Assembly (NCBI GenBank): GCA_020736575.1
Contig: JAGPYM010000031.1
Location: 248,001-312,000, forward strand
Length of the DNA stretch: 64,000 nucleotides
Direction: 5' to 3'
Origin: Thelonectria olida
Lineage: Eukaryota > Ascomycota > Sordariomycetes > Hypocreales > Nectriaceae
Positions 55,064-64,000 of the stretch are shown in pieces. A program made the position numbers and the translations under genes. How positions within the stretch are numbered: the first letter of the stretch is position 1; each line of letters begins with the position of its first letter. The notes beneath the pieces were generated by a model that was given only the letters and a program-made list of their open reading frames with translations, had not been told where the DNA came from and ran no database searches.

Positions 55064-56939
55064 TTAAACACTGACGGGAATAGAACCCAGTGCCTTCTTA
55101 AGAGTGCTGCCAAACGACTCTCTCGCCTTACGTCCCCAGAAATACATGGGGATAGCTAAAACCATGGCCAAGCTCACAATCATGAACATGATCATATACA
55201 CCTGAATCCAGCCCTCATCGTTGATCCACCCAACCGCTACGTAGAGAAATAGGAATGCGACGAGGTTCTTGGTCACGTTAACAGCAACAAGAATCTCCTG
55301 AGCGAAGGCCGGATAGCCGTCAAGCAGATACGTCATGGCAATGTTGGGAGCGTAGACAGTGCCGAAGGAAACTAGATCAACGACCAGATTAGCGCACGTA
55401 TTCGCTTCAACACGAAGTATCAAGGAGTAACTCACGCATCCCGAAACCAACTGCAATCACAGCCCAGTGAAGGGACCTATCGCACGCAAAGGCGACCAAG
55501 ATGCACCCTATCGGGGCGATGAGACAGCCTGGAGCAAGCGAGATGAGTCGCAACTCGGGAGTAAATACGCCCTTCTTCCTGATAATGCATCGAGCGGTGA
55601 TGACATCGCAGATATAACCACCACCATAGCAAGCCAGGACGAAGCCAACCACGGCTGCTATCTGCATGAGCCCGACGCTGCTCGAAGCGAAGAGATACGG
55701 AGGGGCGAGCAGAAGTGAAGGGAACGCGAAGCTAAGCATGTGTCAGTGGCATTGATCCAAGGAGGATTCAACTAGAAGGGAACAACGAGTACGACAACTT
55801 ACATGACAATGATCTGAGATGCCAGCACGCCTCCATAAACAAGAATGGTCCACAAGACGGGAATGCAGCCGAGAAAGACAAACGGCACCACAAAAGCCCT
55901 CGGCAAGCTGACCATGGGGTTTCGATGCCAGAACGACATCCAGACTTTGGGGAAGGAAACTTTGATTGTGTCACCATTCTGCGGCCGGCCAAGACCAATC
56001 TCCTCGGAGCGGGTTTCGATGACCTGGGACGCACCATCGAGCTCCTCTTTCTGAGTGCTGTTTCTCCGCTCGCTGGGCGCCGCGATTTCTGGACGGACAA
56101 AGGATGACTCGGGGTAGGCGAGGAAAATGAGGAGCAGGTCGAATCCGGCGAGGGCGGCGCACACCCAGACAAAGTTGCGCCAGCTGTCTTCGACCATGAA
56201 TCCGGCAACCAGAGGGCCGATGGCGGTGCCACATGAGATGAGGATCACGTATCTGCATTGTGTGAGCATCATAGCCGATCGATTGATTGGTTCGAGGAGA
56301 ACTTACATGGACATCATGGCTCCTCGCTCATGAAGGTAGAACATGTCAGACACGACTCCCGGGACAATGCTCTAAACGAGGAGATTAGCACAAGCGCATA
56401 CTGCAATCTCTGCACGCCTCCGAAACTTACTTCACCCGCTGCAGAAGCAAAGCCCGATATGCAGCGAGCAGCCAGCATCTCGTTGAACGTCTTTGCCTTG
56501 GCGGTCCAGACGAGCACGGCGAACAGAATGGCCATGGAGATGAGCATGATGGGACGCTTTCCGTATTTGACGGACAAGGGAACCCAGAACATGTTTCCGA
56601 TTCCAAGCAAGAGAAAGTTGAACTAAGATTGATTCAGTCACTACATCATCAGCATCGCCTTGTTTGACGTACAGTCATAAAGGCATTGACCTGCTCTGCC
56701 GTCTTCTGGAATTGGTGCTCGAAGATGACGGATGCCACAGAGAACCCAGAGCCGGCAAAGTTGGCAACGAAATTCGCAAAGGCCACGGAGATCAAGGCGA
56801 GGAATTTGACCCATCGCGGCCAGCGCAGGGGGTCTTTCGGGTCGTTTGACAGAGGAGGCCAGAGCTGCAGGCCGTGGTGGTGAGACGACATGTCAACAAT
56901 GACATTCTCAGCACTAAACAATGCTCCGTGTTCGGTCAT
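55064..56939 (-). CDS. MFS transporter (DHA-type)
   Basis: Major facilitator superfamily transporter, ~525 aa, plasma membrane. Exons 56939-56673, 56622-56431, 56371-56307, 56252-55803, 55731-55436 and 55371-55064; all five introns are GT-AG (50-71 bp). The N-terminal tail has NDPKDPLRWPRWVKFLALI, typical of fungal DHA1-like carriers. The loop between helices 2 and 3 reads PLSVKYGKRPIMLIS (motif A, G-x3-[D/Y]-R-x-G-[R/K]-R type), then ARCISGFASAAGE-SIVPGVVSDMF and a GPLVAGFMVEDSWRNFVWV block (motif C-like, before a charged central loop). The second half has a Gly-rich helix (CYGGGYICDVITARCIIRK). Placement head-to-head with the oxygenase gene and next to the dehydrogenase suggests uptake of the pathway substrate; efflux is also possible. 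Confidence 0.9.
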
Positions 56940-57364
56940 GGTTTCAGCCAGAAAGAGATGAAGATGGAAGAGCGAGTGTTGCAGGTCAGAAGCCCTCGCA
57001 GACTGGGTACGCGGGCAGCTTAGACCAGCTTATAAGAGGATCATTTTACGCATCAACAACCTAGCAAACCTTACCGCGGTGTTTACCCCGGATTTTCCCC
57101 ACGATGCAGCCCCGGATTCAGTCGAGACGAGACAAGGAGATATGCCGAGTGTGTGCCTGTCTCCTTGCAGGGGTGAGCAACGAACACGGCCGGGGCACGC
57201 CGGGGAGAGATCGGGAGCGTGCCGACGCGCTATGCCTTAAAACGGCCACTCGATAATGGCAATCTGGGGAGATGGATAGATCCCTTACACTCTCCAATCA
57301 CTGTCGTGGCAATTACTCAACAGTAGTCATCTTCAAGGTCTTGGCTCTGGCATCTATTCCTACC
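56940..57364. promoter_or_regulatory. Bidirectional promoter, MFS transporter and stilbene-type oxygenase
   Basis: 425 bp between divergent start codons. It contains four CCGGGG/CCCCGG elements (57086-57091, 57110-57115, 57190-57195, 57200-57205) and a TCGG-N7-CCGA inverted repeat (57211-57225). Confidence 0.7.
57211..57225. promoter_or_regulatory. Candidate zinc-cluster operator TCGG-N7-CCGA
   Basis: Perfect inverted repeat with spacer gagcgtg, the same arms and spacing as 51279-51293. It is about 140 bp from the oxygenase ATG and 270 bp from the transporter ATG. Confidence 0.6.
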
Positions 57365-59034
57365 ATGTCTGGCCACTATCGCGGCTCGCAGGCCTTCCCC
57401 AGCCTCCCCCAGTTTTCGGGCTTCATGAAGCCATGTCGCTTCGAGGGCGAGGTGCAACATCTGGAGGTTGAAGGTGACTTGCCTGAAGAGCTGGATGGCA
57501 CCTTTTACCGTGTCATGCCTGATCCGCAGTTTCCGCCTTTTGTCGAGAATGATCCGGTGCGTATTGACTTCTCTATACCTGTCCGACTTATTGCGCTGGG
57601 CTAGGAATGAATGGCTAATAGGTTGGCAGTGGTTCAATGGAGATGGCAACATCAGTGCTTTTCGCTTTGGCAAAGGACACGTCCATTTCCAACAGAAATA
57701 CGTGCGCACCGAAAAGTTTGTGAAGGAAAGAGAAGCAAAGCGTGCTCTTGGGGGTACGTCTGGAGATGCCTCGCTCAAGACCAAATAACCAACTCATGCC
57801 CCAACAGGAAAATATCGCAACAAGTTCACAGATGCCGTCGAGTTCAAGGTCCGCACAACCGCCAACACAAACATCTTCTACTTCAACAAAGTCCTCCTCG
57901 CCATCAAAGAAGACGCACCGCCGTTCGCCATGAACCCCGTCACCCTCGACACCATCGGCCTGTGCGACTTTGACGGTCAACTGCCCAGCCTCACCTTCAC
58001 AGCGCATCCGAAGCTGGATCCCGTCACAAAGGAGCTGGTGTGCTTCGGCTACGAGGCCAAGGGCGACGGGACGCCCGACATCTGCTACTACAACATCGAC
58101 AAGGACGGCAGCTTCACCCAGGTCGTCTGGCTTGTGTCGCCTGTGGTAGGCCTGATCCATGACTTCGCCGTGACGGAGAATTGGGTCTTGTTCCCCATTA
58201 TTCCTCAGATATGCGACATCGAGAGACTCAAGCAAGGCGGAGAGCATTGGCAATGGAACCCAGACGTTCCGTTTTACGTCGGTGTCCTGCCACGGCATGG
58301 AGCAAAGGGCCATGAGGTCAAGGTAGACAGTCCCGGATGACCATGCATGTATTTCCACAACTAACATTGCCCTCCAGTGGTTCAGAGCCCCAAACGCCTT
58401 CCCGGGCCATACCACAAATGCATACGAGACTCCCGAAGGCAACATCGTCTTTGACCTTCCCTTGACAGACAAAAACGTCTTCTTCTGGTGGCCAGACGCC
58501 GATGGTAACGCTCCAGAGCCGCACGACATCCACGCCAAATACGTACGCTTCACTCTTGACCCAAAGTCATCCGACCTCAGACTCCCGCCGCACGACATCA
58601 TCGCAGAGGTTGACATGGAGTTCCCCAGGATCGACGACCGAGTATCCATGAAGCGCCATCGCCACAGCTTCTTCGACATGATGAATCCCGCGCTGGGCAC
58701 CGACTTTGGCGCCATTGCGCCTGTCCTCGGAGGCGGCCATCCCTTGTACAACTCCCTCGGCCATCTCGATCATGAGACTGGCCAGGTCGAGGTGTATTTC
58801 CCCGGCAGAACGCACATGGTTCAGGAGCCCGTGTTTGTCCCCCGGTCGGACAATGCGCCCGAGGGTGATGGCTTCTTGATCGTCTTGGTAAGCAACTATG
58901 CTACCCTGTCGAGCGAGCTACACATTGTGGACACGCGGGACTTTTCTGTTCCGAGAGCCATCGTGAAGCTCAACATTCGGCTCAGGGCAGGCTTGCACGG
59001 AAATTGGGTGGACTCAAGGGAGCTCGCAGAATGA
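57365..59034 (+). CDS. Carotenoid cleavage oxygenase-family protein (lignostilbene dioxygenase-like)
   Basis: Non-haem Fe(II) dioxygenase of the RPE65/CCD superfamily, ~495 aa. Exons 57365-57556, 57630-57753, 57808-58322 and 58378-59034; introns of 73, 54 and 55 bp. The four iron-binding histidines can be placed at TAHPKLDP (~172), IHDFAVTENW, PGHTTNAYE and LHGNWVD near the C-terminus. Other family marks are GTFYRVMPDPQFPP, WFNGDGNISAFRFG and VFVPRSDNAPEGDGFLIVLV. Lignostilbene-type members split the central double bond of stilbenes to give two aromatic aldehydes, which fits the neighbouring aldehyde dehydrogenase and gentisate enzymes. A carotenoid substrate cannot be excluded, but no carotenoid gene is nearby. 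No signal peptide. Confidence 0.9.
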
Positions 59035-59165
59035 TCGAGCCGGATGCACCCAGTGTTACTAGGATATTGTAGATGCAACCCCATATCCCCAAGCTTCCAT
59101 TTGTTCCATGCCCCGCAGGACTGTTGCTTTGACCGTGCTTCCCAGATAGCTTCTATCAACTTTCA

Positions 59166-60401
59166 TCACGAGTCGTTGCTTGTTGCAGCCCTTTGCTGTC
59201 TAATCGTTGTACTGCTAATCTTGGCGCTAAAGTCCTCAATCTTGGTCCCATCTTGCGCGCCTTGGTTCTCGACAATTTCTCGAGCGTCCAGTACATCAAT
59301 TTCGTACACCTCCAACGGCTTCCAGGACTTTTCTGTTCGATTGTCGTTGATAGCTTTTCCTCCGCCACGCGTCTCAGCAGACACGACAATCACATCCATG
59401 TCCTCTTCAGTGATGGTCGGGCCAAAAGGATCGTGAATGTTGACGCAGCGCACTCTTACCGTGCCATCTCGAAATGTGGCAATCAGCTCATCAGGTTTCG
59501 ATACGGTGGTCGGAGTTTCAGCATTAGTATTGTATTCGAGAAGCGTGGATAGAAATGAGAGAACATTCTGGGCACGCTCATCCCAAGATTGAAGCTGTTG
59601 AGCGTACTTCTTGTTGACGAGGAGTTCATCACCGGAAATTCCAACGATCAGTGTACATGTTTTGCCAGAGTCTTTTTCGGGAACGTCTAGGAGAAGAACT
59701 GTCGCGTGCAACAGTAGCTTGTGACCGGGGTGAAGGTGATCAAAAGTGCCCCCGAGGCAGACAGTCCCGCGCAATTTTGCCTCGTTTGGGGCAGAGGCAT
59801 TGGAGTCCTCTGCGATCATGGTGATGCCGCCATCGACGGCAACGAGCTGTTGGTAGTTGAGAGATGACTTTGTAGAGGCAATATCAAGGTACGCTTTGAA
59901 CAATGCATAACCAGCCTCGGTGCTAGGATAGAAGACACTTGCCCACGGGTAGACTTTGGAGGCAAAGGCAGCAAGGTCGAGGACAGTGGTGCAATTTGCC
60001 TCGTATTCACCGTCAAAATTGGTTGAGTATTTGCGTGAGGGGTCATGATCGACCAAGACAATGCGGACATCAACGCTACCAGGCCCAGCACCTATGTCTA
60101 CTTCGATTGACTCTTGGGCGCAGATAACGGAGACGAGGGTGTAAAGGCCGGCGAGTAATGATTGAGCGTCAGTCCAACGTACAGATTTCCTCCTCGGGGA
60201 TAATCCCTCCAGAATAGGACAGGTAGCCGCGACGATGAGCGTTGATGGGTTGGCGGAAGTCTTGAGCTTTGAGAGAACAGCCGTGAGGGGCTCTCTGAAG
60301 GCGGCGGCGAGGGCTATGTGAGATGAGGGGCGTGGCGGAGCGGGGAGGAGGAGAAGAGAAGGAGGAGATGAAGAAGTGGTGCGATTAGTTGTGGGAGCCA
60401 T
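59166..60401 (-). CDS. CAB4: Pantetheine-phosphate adenylyltransferase (PPAT, CoA synthesis)
   Basis: Transfers AMP from ATP to 4'-phosphopantetheine to give dephospho-CoA, the penultimate step of CoA synthesis. Single exon of about 411 codons. The nucleotidyltransferase domain is C-terminal: VCLGGTFDHLHPGHKLLLHA (T/HxGH motif, residues ~215-230), IVGISGDELLVNKKYA and IVVSAETRGGGKAINDNR. The closing ISSTTIR motif binds ATP. The N-terminal ~200 residues are typical of eukaryotic PPATs and do not carry a kinase, so the dephospho-CoA kinase must be elsewhere. The ATG at 60401 (MAPTTN) is chosen; the frame stays open upstream to 60539 without another likely ATG. The gene is divergent from the DUF1769 gene. 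Confidence 0.9.
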   Translation of the reverse strand: MAPTTNRTTSSSPPSLLLLPAPPRPSSHIALAAAFREPLTAVLSKLKTSANPSTLIVAATCPILEGLSPRRKSVRWTDAQSLLAGLYTLVSVICAQESIEVDIGAGPGSVDVRIVLVDHDPSRKYSTNFDGEYEANCTTVLDLAAFASKVYPWASVFYPSTEAGYALFKAYLDIASTKSSLNYQQLVAVDGGITMIAEDSNASAPNEAKLRGTVCLGGTFDHLHPGHKLLLHATVLLLDVPEKDSGKTCTLIVGISGDELLVNKKYAQQLQSWDERAQNVLSFLSTLLEYNTNAETPTTVSKPDELIATFRDGTVRVRCVNIHDPFGPTITEEDMDVIVVSAETRGGGKAINDNRTEKSWKPLEVYEIDVLDAREIVENQGAQDGTKIEDFSAKISSTTIRQQRAATSNDS

Positions 60402-61488
60402 GATGGGTTCTTCGATTGGTTGTTCAGGAATTGTCAAGATGTGATGTTGACGAAGGCCTGCATATGCCGTATAATACCTCGGCTCGGTTGCGTGATGTAC
60501 CAGGTGGGATACAAAGGGAATAATGCGAGGGACAAGCAAATGATTGGACGGCTGGCTGTATCAATTTTGCTCGGTCGTATGATTTATAAGGTGGATGAAA
60601 GAAATTCGTGGTCGTCGTGATGCCGCTTGATGTCTTGGTGTGATGAGGTTGTCAAGAGGTTGAGATGGTTGATGGTTGAAGGTGGGGTACGAAGTACATG
60701 TTCCATTCACCCCCGCCAACAAGGTTTCTTAGCCTCAGGCACACCAGCATTGCTAGCGACGCTACCCTAGAGCTAGAGTTCGAAAGAGAACAAAATACTC
60801 CGAAAATCTCGAGGCAATTGGAAGCATGTGAAGATAGGATTCCCCGTCATCTCCGTCGGATACATGATATCTTGCAACGCGTACTGTTTGTTAGCGCGTC
60901 TGGCGGTGAGAAATGACCCGAATCGCACTGCATCTACAAGGATAGACAAACCACCAACAGTTGTCACGATAACGGCGGTGAAGGCGATGCGCTGCAGAAG
61001 ACAAGGATAGCGGGAAGTTCAGGCTTGAGACGATAAGATGGAAAGAGATAATGTCGGAATCGTGCATGTAAACAGGCTCATGAGTGCAGTTGTTGCACGC
61101 CACGACGCTGGAAAATCGAAAGGACAAGTCGGTACGAATACGTCTTCATCGTGTCTTGCATCAAATTATCAATGCGAGCATGGGCGGAGCAGAAATCAGG
61201 GCAGTCAGTGGTTGTTTTGTTCGTGACGGATCCAATTTATCAATCGCCGGACCATGAGGGCGGTCGGTCGGACGTTGGCGCGACCGAGAGAGAAAAAAAA
61301 CCTCACGTCATCTATTCGACATAGTCGAGCCATCATGGATGTTTTGTCCCGCGCCCCTTGACGCTTAAAATACCCCGAGAACGGCCCCTTGCCCATGGGG
61401 ATTGTCAAGGAATGTTCTTTCCCAGATCAACCTGAGATTGAGATCCACCTGCGAGAACCTCACCGACACTCATTGAGCCGACGTCAAC
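60402..61488. other. Divergent promoter region, PPAT and DUF1769 genes
   Basis: About 1.1 kb. No gene recognised. A short A run lies near 61293-61301. The segment just before 61489 is pyrimidine-rich. Confidence 0.5.
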
Positions 61489-62667
61489 ATGGCCGACAAC
61501 TACGTCCTCCACATCTCGGCCGGCCCTGGCTACGACGATGACTCGCATGTCCAGGTCCCCGTCAACGCCGCCGAGCCCCTCCGCATCTCCAGCGACGGCG
61601 CCGACATCGAACTCAACGTCCGTGTCCAGGACTACAAGGGCCTGCCTCGCGGCGCCCCGGCCACCTCTCCATATTTCGCCTCGGAGCCCCATGCCTACAA
61701 CCAGGATCAGTACAGCATCTCGTTCCGATTCACCCCCAAGAAGCCCGCCGCCGACGAGGGCCCTGGCATCTCCGGCACCGACTTGCAGTTCGGCAATGAC
61801 TTTGACCACCCCATCCGCGATCGCCTGCCCCCCGGCTTCAGCACCGCCATGAGCATCGTCAAGTGGTGGATCGACCCTGGTCTGGAGGGCGATGCCTATG
61901 CCGACAAGCCCTTTCTGTATGGGCCTGCTCTGAGCTCTTTCAACACCATCCATGTTGGTTCTGGCGAGTACGACGAGGCCAAGGGTGGTCTCTGGTTCGA
62001 GGAGGGCGGAGATGAAGCTGGCTTAAAGACCCGTCAGGAGCTCGCCGTCCCCGAAGCCAACAAGGCACGCATGAAGTGGGCTCTCCGTGCCGAGAACAAG
62101 GAGAAGTGGGTGTGGGAGTACGATCGCACCTACGGCCTCGACTTCTTCAACCCCTACCTTGACTTTGCGAACCTGGCCTTGAAGCTGCCCGGGTTCCAGC
62201 TGCCCATCATGAAGTACTGGGACGGCCAGGGCCTCAGGTAAGAGCCATCTCGTTGCTTTTTGTGTCTGCGTCGCAGACCTCCCCAGTTTCCTTGCGAGCC
62301 TCGTCAGCCACCGGTCTGAAGCGAGGCACGCGTGTACATGATCATCTTTCTTACAATCGTTCCGTTTACTTGTCTCAGGTCCAACCGGAGACGCTCACAT
62401 CAGCTCAGATACGTCCTGCGAAATAAGGAGACGGATCAGACGTACCTGGTCATTCTCTTTACCCTTTACCACAAGGACTACGTCAACGAGGATGGCTCGC
62501 TCAAGCCAGGGGCTAAGGAGTCGATCGCTGAGAGGCGCGATATCCCGATTCCTGATGAGGAGATCGACATCGACGAAGCCCAGGCTTTGAAGGAGGCTGG
62601 AGAGAAGTTTGGACCCAAGTTTGGTGAGGAGGGTTACGAGAAGACCAGTCCCGATGACGTCGATTAA
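61489..62667 (+). CDS. DUF1769 / UPF0590 family protein
   Basis: Conserved fungal protein of about 345 aa; biochemical function not established as far as I know. Exons 61489-62237 and 62379-62667, intron 62238-62378 (141 bp). The family region includes YVLHISAGPGYDDDSHVQV, ISSDGADIELNVRVQDY, YSISFRFTPKKP, LQFGNDFDHPIRDRLPPGF and FLYGPALSSFNTIHVG. It continues with YDRTYGLDFFNPYLDFANLALKLPGFQLPI, and the second exon has LRYVLRNKETDQTYLVILFTL. The PPGFSTAMSIVKWWIDPGLEGD segment is typical of the C-terminal half of the domain. The protein has no signal peptide or membrane helix and ends in an acidic tail. The intron splice (LR-SNRRRSHQLRYV) keeps the frame. Confidence 0.88.
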
Positions 62668-63033
62668 ATTGCGGCGCAATATTGGATTGACAATGGGGCC
62701 TAGCCAGGAAGAGGGTGGGCCAACCATGAATGGAATAATCCTTCTGTTCCCTGACCTGTGCATTGCCTCCTGGTGACTTGTTAGTGAAGCGTTGGTGAGG
62801 ACTCGACAAGGATGACAATAATCAACCAACAACATAACTTTGTTTGATGAGTCGCATGTTGTCCTGGAGAAAGAATGCGGCCATTCTAATAATAGCACAC
62901 CTCATATTAAGATCCATCGAATTTCCCCGCCGCAAAGGTCAGTATAAGTTGGTTGGGTGACCATAGCTGGAACCCAGCTCTTGCATTCAATTTCTCTCAA
63001 CGCTAATACTCATTATTGCCGCCAATCATCGTC
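62668..63033. other. Intergenic region before the pseudogene
   Basis: About 0.37 kb with the 3' UTR of the DUF1769 gene and what may be the old promoter of the pseudogene. Nothing else seen. Confidence 0.45.
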
Positions 63034-63749
63034 ATGCCGAGTACTGAGGCTACTAAGCGCCTTTTCTGGACCCTGCAAGGCCCTCTAGAAACCAGCATCT
63101 TTGTCCTCGACGACACCGTCAACCCCGGCGGGGCCCGAGAGCCCTACTTCCGCCAAACCTTGGATGGCACGAGCTAGCATCCCATCTCGCAGGAGCCGCT
63201 GACGGAGCGTCGAGAGTCGTCTGTATCCGTCACTGTTTCTCCGTTGGACAGCTGGGAGCAGGCCTGGTTCGACAACCACGAACACGCAGATTCCGACGAT
63301 CCAGAATGCGTGTATGAGCTCGTCAACGGGGAGAAGTCTCTGGTGTAGTGCTGCGGGGTGGATGAACCTATAAACCTGGCACCGTTTGTCGTTAGAGTCT
63401 CAGACAAACCGTACCTTACCATCCGCGACTTCGTGACAGCCGTGCACCCTGTGCTCATGGGCCTCCGCCAGAATTTGCTGGACTGTCTAGGCATGTGGGA
63501 TTGCCAACCACGTCCGGAAGAGACAAAGCTGATAGTCAACTGCTCTCTCGTGAGCTTTCTCGGATTGAGGAGGAGCATGATTGGCTTCGGAACAAGAGAC
63601 ATCAGTACAGGTACCAACAAGCTCATCCACCGACCGAACGGCTTCCGCCGACTTTTATGATGACGCCTCTGTCGGTGGCGCCTCTGTTGGTAACGCCTGA
63701 GATGCACGCGGAAATCGAGGAACTGTTATCGCACGGACTAGTGAATTGA
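63034..63749 (+). pseudogene. Decayed conserved hypothetical gene (two stops and a frameshift)
   Basis: From the ATG at 63034 one frame reads coherent protein (TKRLFWTLQGPLETSIFVLD, REPYFRQTLDGTS). It meets a TAG at 63175-63177, continues in the same frame (PLTERRESSVSVTVSPLDSW, EQAWFDNHEH, YELVNGEKSLV), then meets a second TAG at 63346-63348. It continues again (PFVVRVSDKPYLTIRDFVTAV, HPVLMGLRQNLLDCLG, EETKLIVN). Near 63540 the likely coding sense shifts to another frame (SRELSRIEEEHDWLRNKRHQ ... MTPLSVAPLLV) that ends at 63749. I recall similar intact proteins in related fungi but cannot name the family. The clean continuation across both stops argues for recent inactivation, or for sequencing errors. 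Confidence 0.65.
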
Positions 63750-64000
63750 GAGGCTGGGGTTCATCTCTATCGAGGTCAAAACTGTGAACCATCGATTGCA
63801 TTTGATTGAAGCTTGTCCTGAGAGAGAACAAGTTCTTTTTTACCGGATGCCTTCTTTCATTTCCATACCAGATGATTATAGATAGCAAAAAGTCAAATAT
63901 AAGGCCTATTCCGGTTATATGCACTGCTTCGATAATGCAACACCTTGAGCTGCCAGATTACATCATGCTTCTAGAGGCTGCCTATCACGCGGCTTTCATC
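63750..64000. other. Right edge, nothing recognised
   Basis: About 250 bp of AT-rich sequence without a recognisable gene or repeat. Confidence 0.4.

Noticed and set aside
57615..58751. 378-codon open frame on the - strand
   Set aside because: Antisense to the carotenoid oxygenase exons and crosses their introns; no domain.
1..64000. tRNA genes, rRNA, CRISPR arrays and intact transposons
   Set aside because: Checked by eye for ggttcga-type B boxes with a matching A box, spaced repeats and transposase or reverse-transcriptase motifs; candidates such as ggttcga at 4342 and 56290 lack the rest of a tRNA. A tRNAscan run would be decisive.

Overview
The window is nuclear DNA of a filamentous ascomycete (Pezizomycotina; the gene content suggests Sordariomycetes, perhaps Hypocreales, but this is inference). 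Evidence: compact genes with many 42-90 bp GT-AG introns, fungus-specific families (GT69 mannosyltransferase, Zn2Cys6 regulator, UapA-type purine permease, fungal F-box and DUF1769 proteins) and eukaryotic core genes (RPN2, JIP5, mRNA 5'-triphosphatase, PPAT, sulfite oxidase). No rRNA, tRNA, CRISPR or intact transposon was seen.

Layout. 0-8 kb: start of a secreted glycerophosphodiesterase, a GH18 chitinase, a GT69 alpha-mannosyltransferase, a Cys-rich single-pass surface protein, and the WD protein JIP5. 8-13.4 kb: gene-poor, with a truncated maleylacetate-reductase-like pseudogene and a fresh ~200 bp tandem duplication in front of it. 13.4-23.5 kb: uric acid/xanthine permease with recognisable UaY-type and GATA sites, a large conserved hypothetical gene, and a MUP1-like amino-acid permease. 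23.5-34.4 kb: housekeeping block of mRNA 5'-triphosphatase, RPN2 and sulfite oxidase. 35.6-44 kb: a membrane protein with a 7-residue repeat tail, an F-box protein, a small cupin, an alpha/beta hydrolase and a gene relic. 44-59 kb: catabolic cluster. 59-64 kb: phosphopantetheine adenylyltransferase, a DUF1769 protein, and a pseudogene with two stops and a frameshift.

The main system is the cluster at 44.9-59.0 kb: Zn2Cys6 regulator, FAH-family hydrolase, FAD aromatic hydroxylase, gentisate 1,2-dioxygenase, aromatic aldehyde dehydrogenase, MFS transporter and a lignostilbene-type carotenoid oxygenase. Read together they suggest uptake of an aromatic (possibly a stilbene), cleavage to a hydroxybenzaldehyde, oxidation to a hydroxybenzoate, hydroxylation to gentisate, ring opening, and hydrolysis to central metabolites. 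Six of the seven genes form three head-to-head pairs. The two catabolic divergent promoters each carry the same inverted repeat TCGG-N7-CCGA, a plausible operator for the resident Zn2Cys6 protein, along with CCGGGG elements that match the CreA consensus. Substrate and regulator-operator pairing are inferred, not shown.

Gene spans run from start codon to stop codon and include introns; introns were placed by eye from splice signals, reading phase and family conservation.
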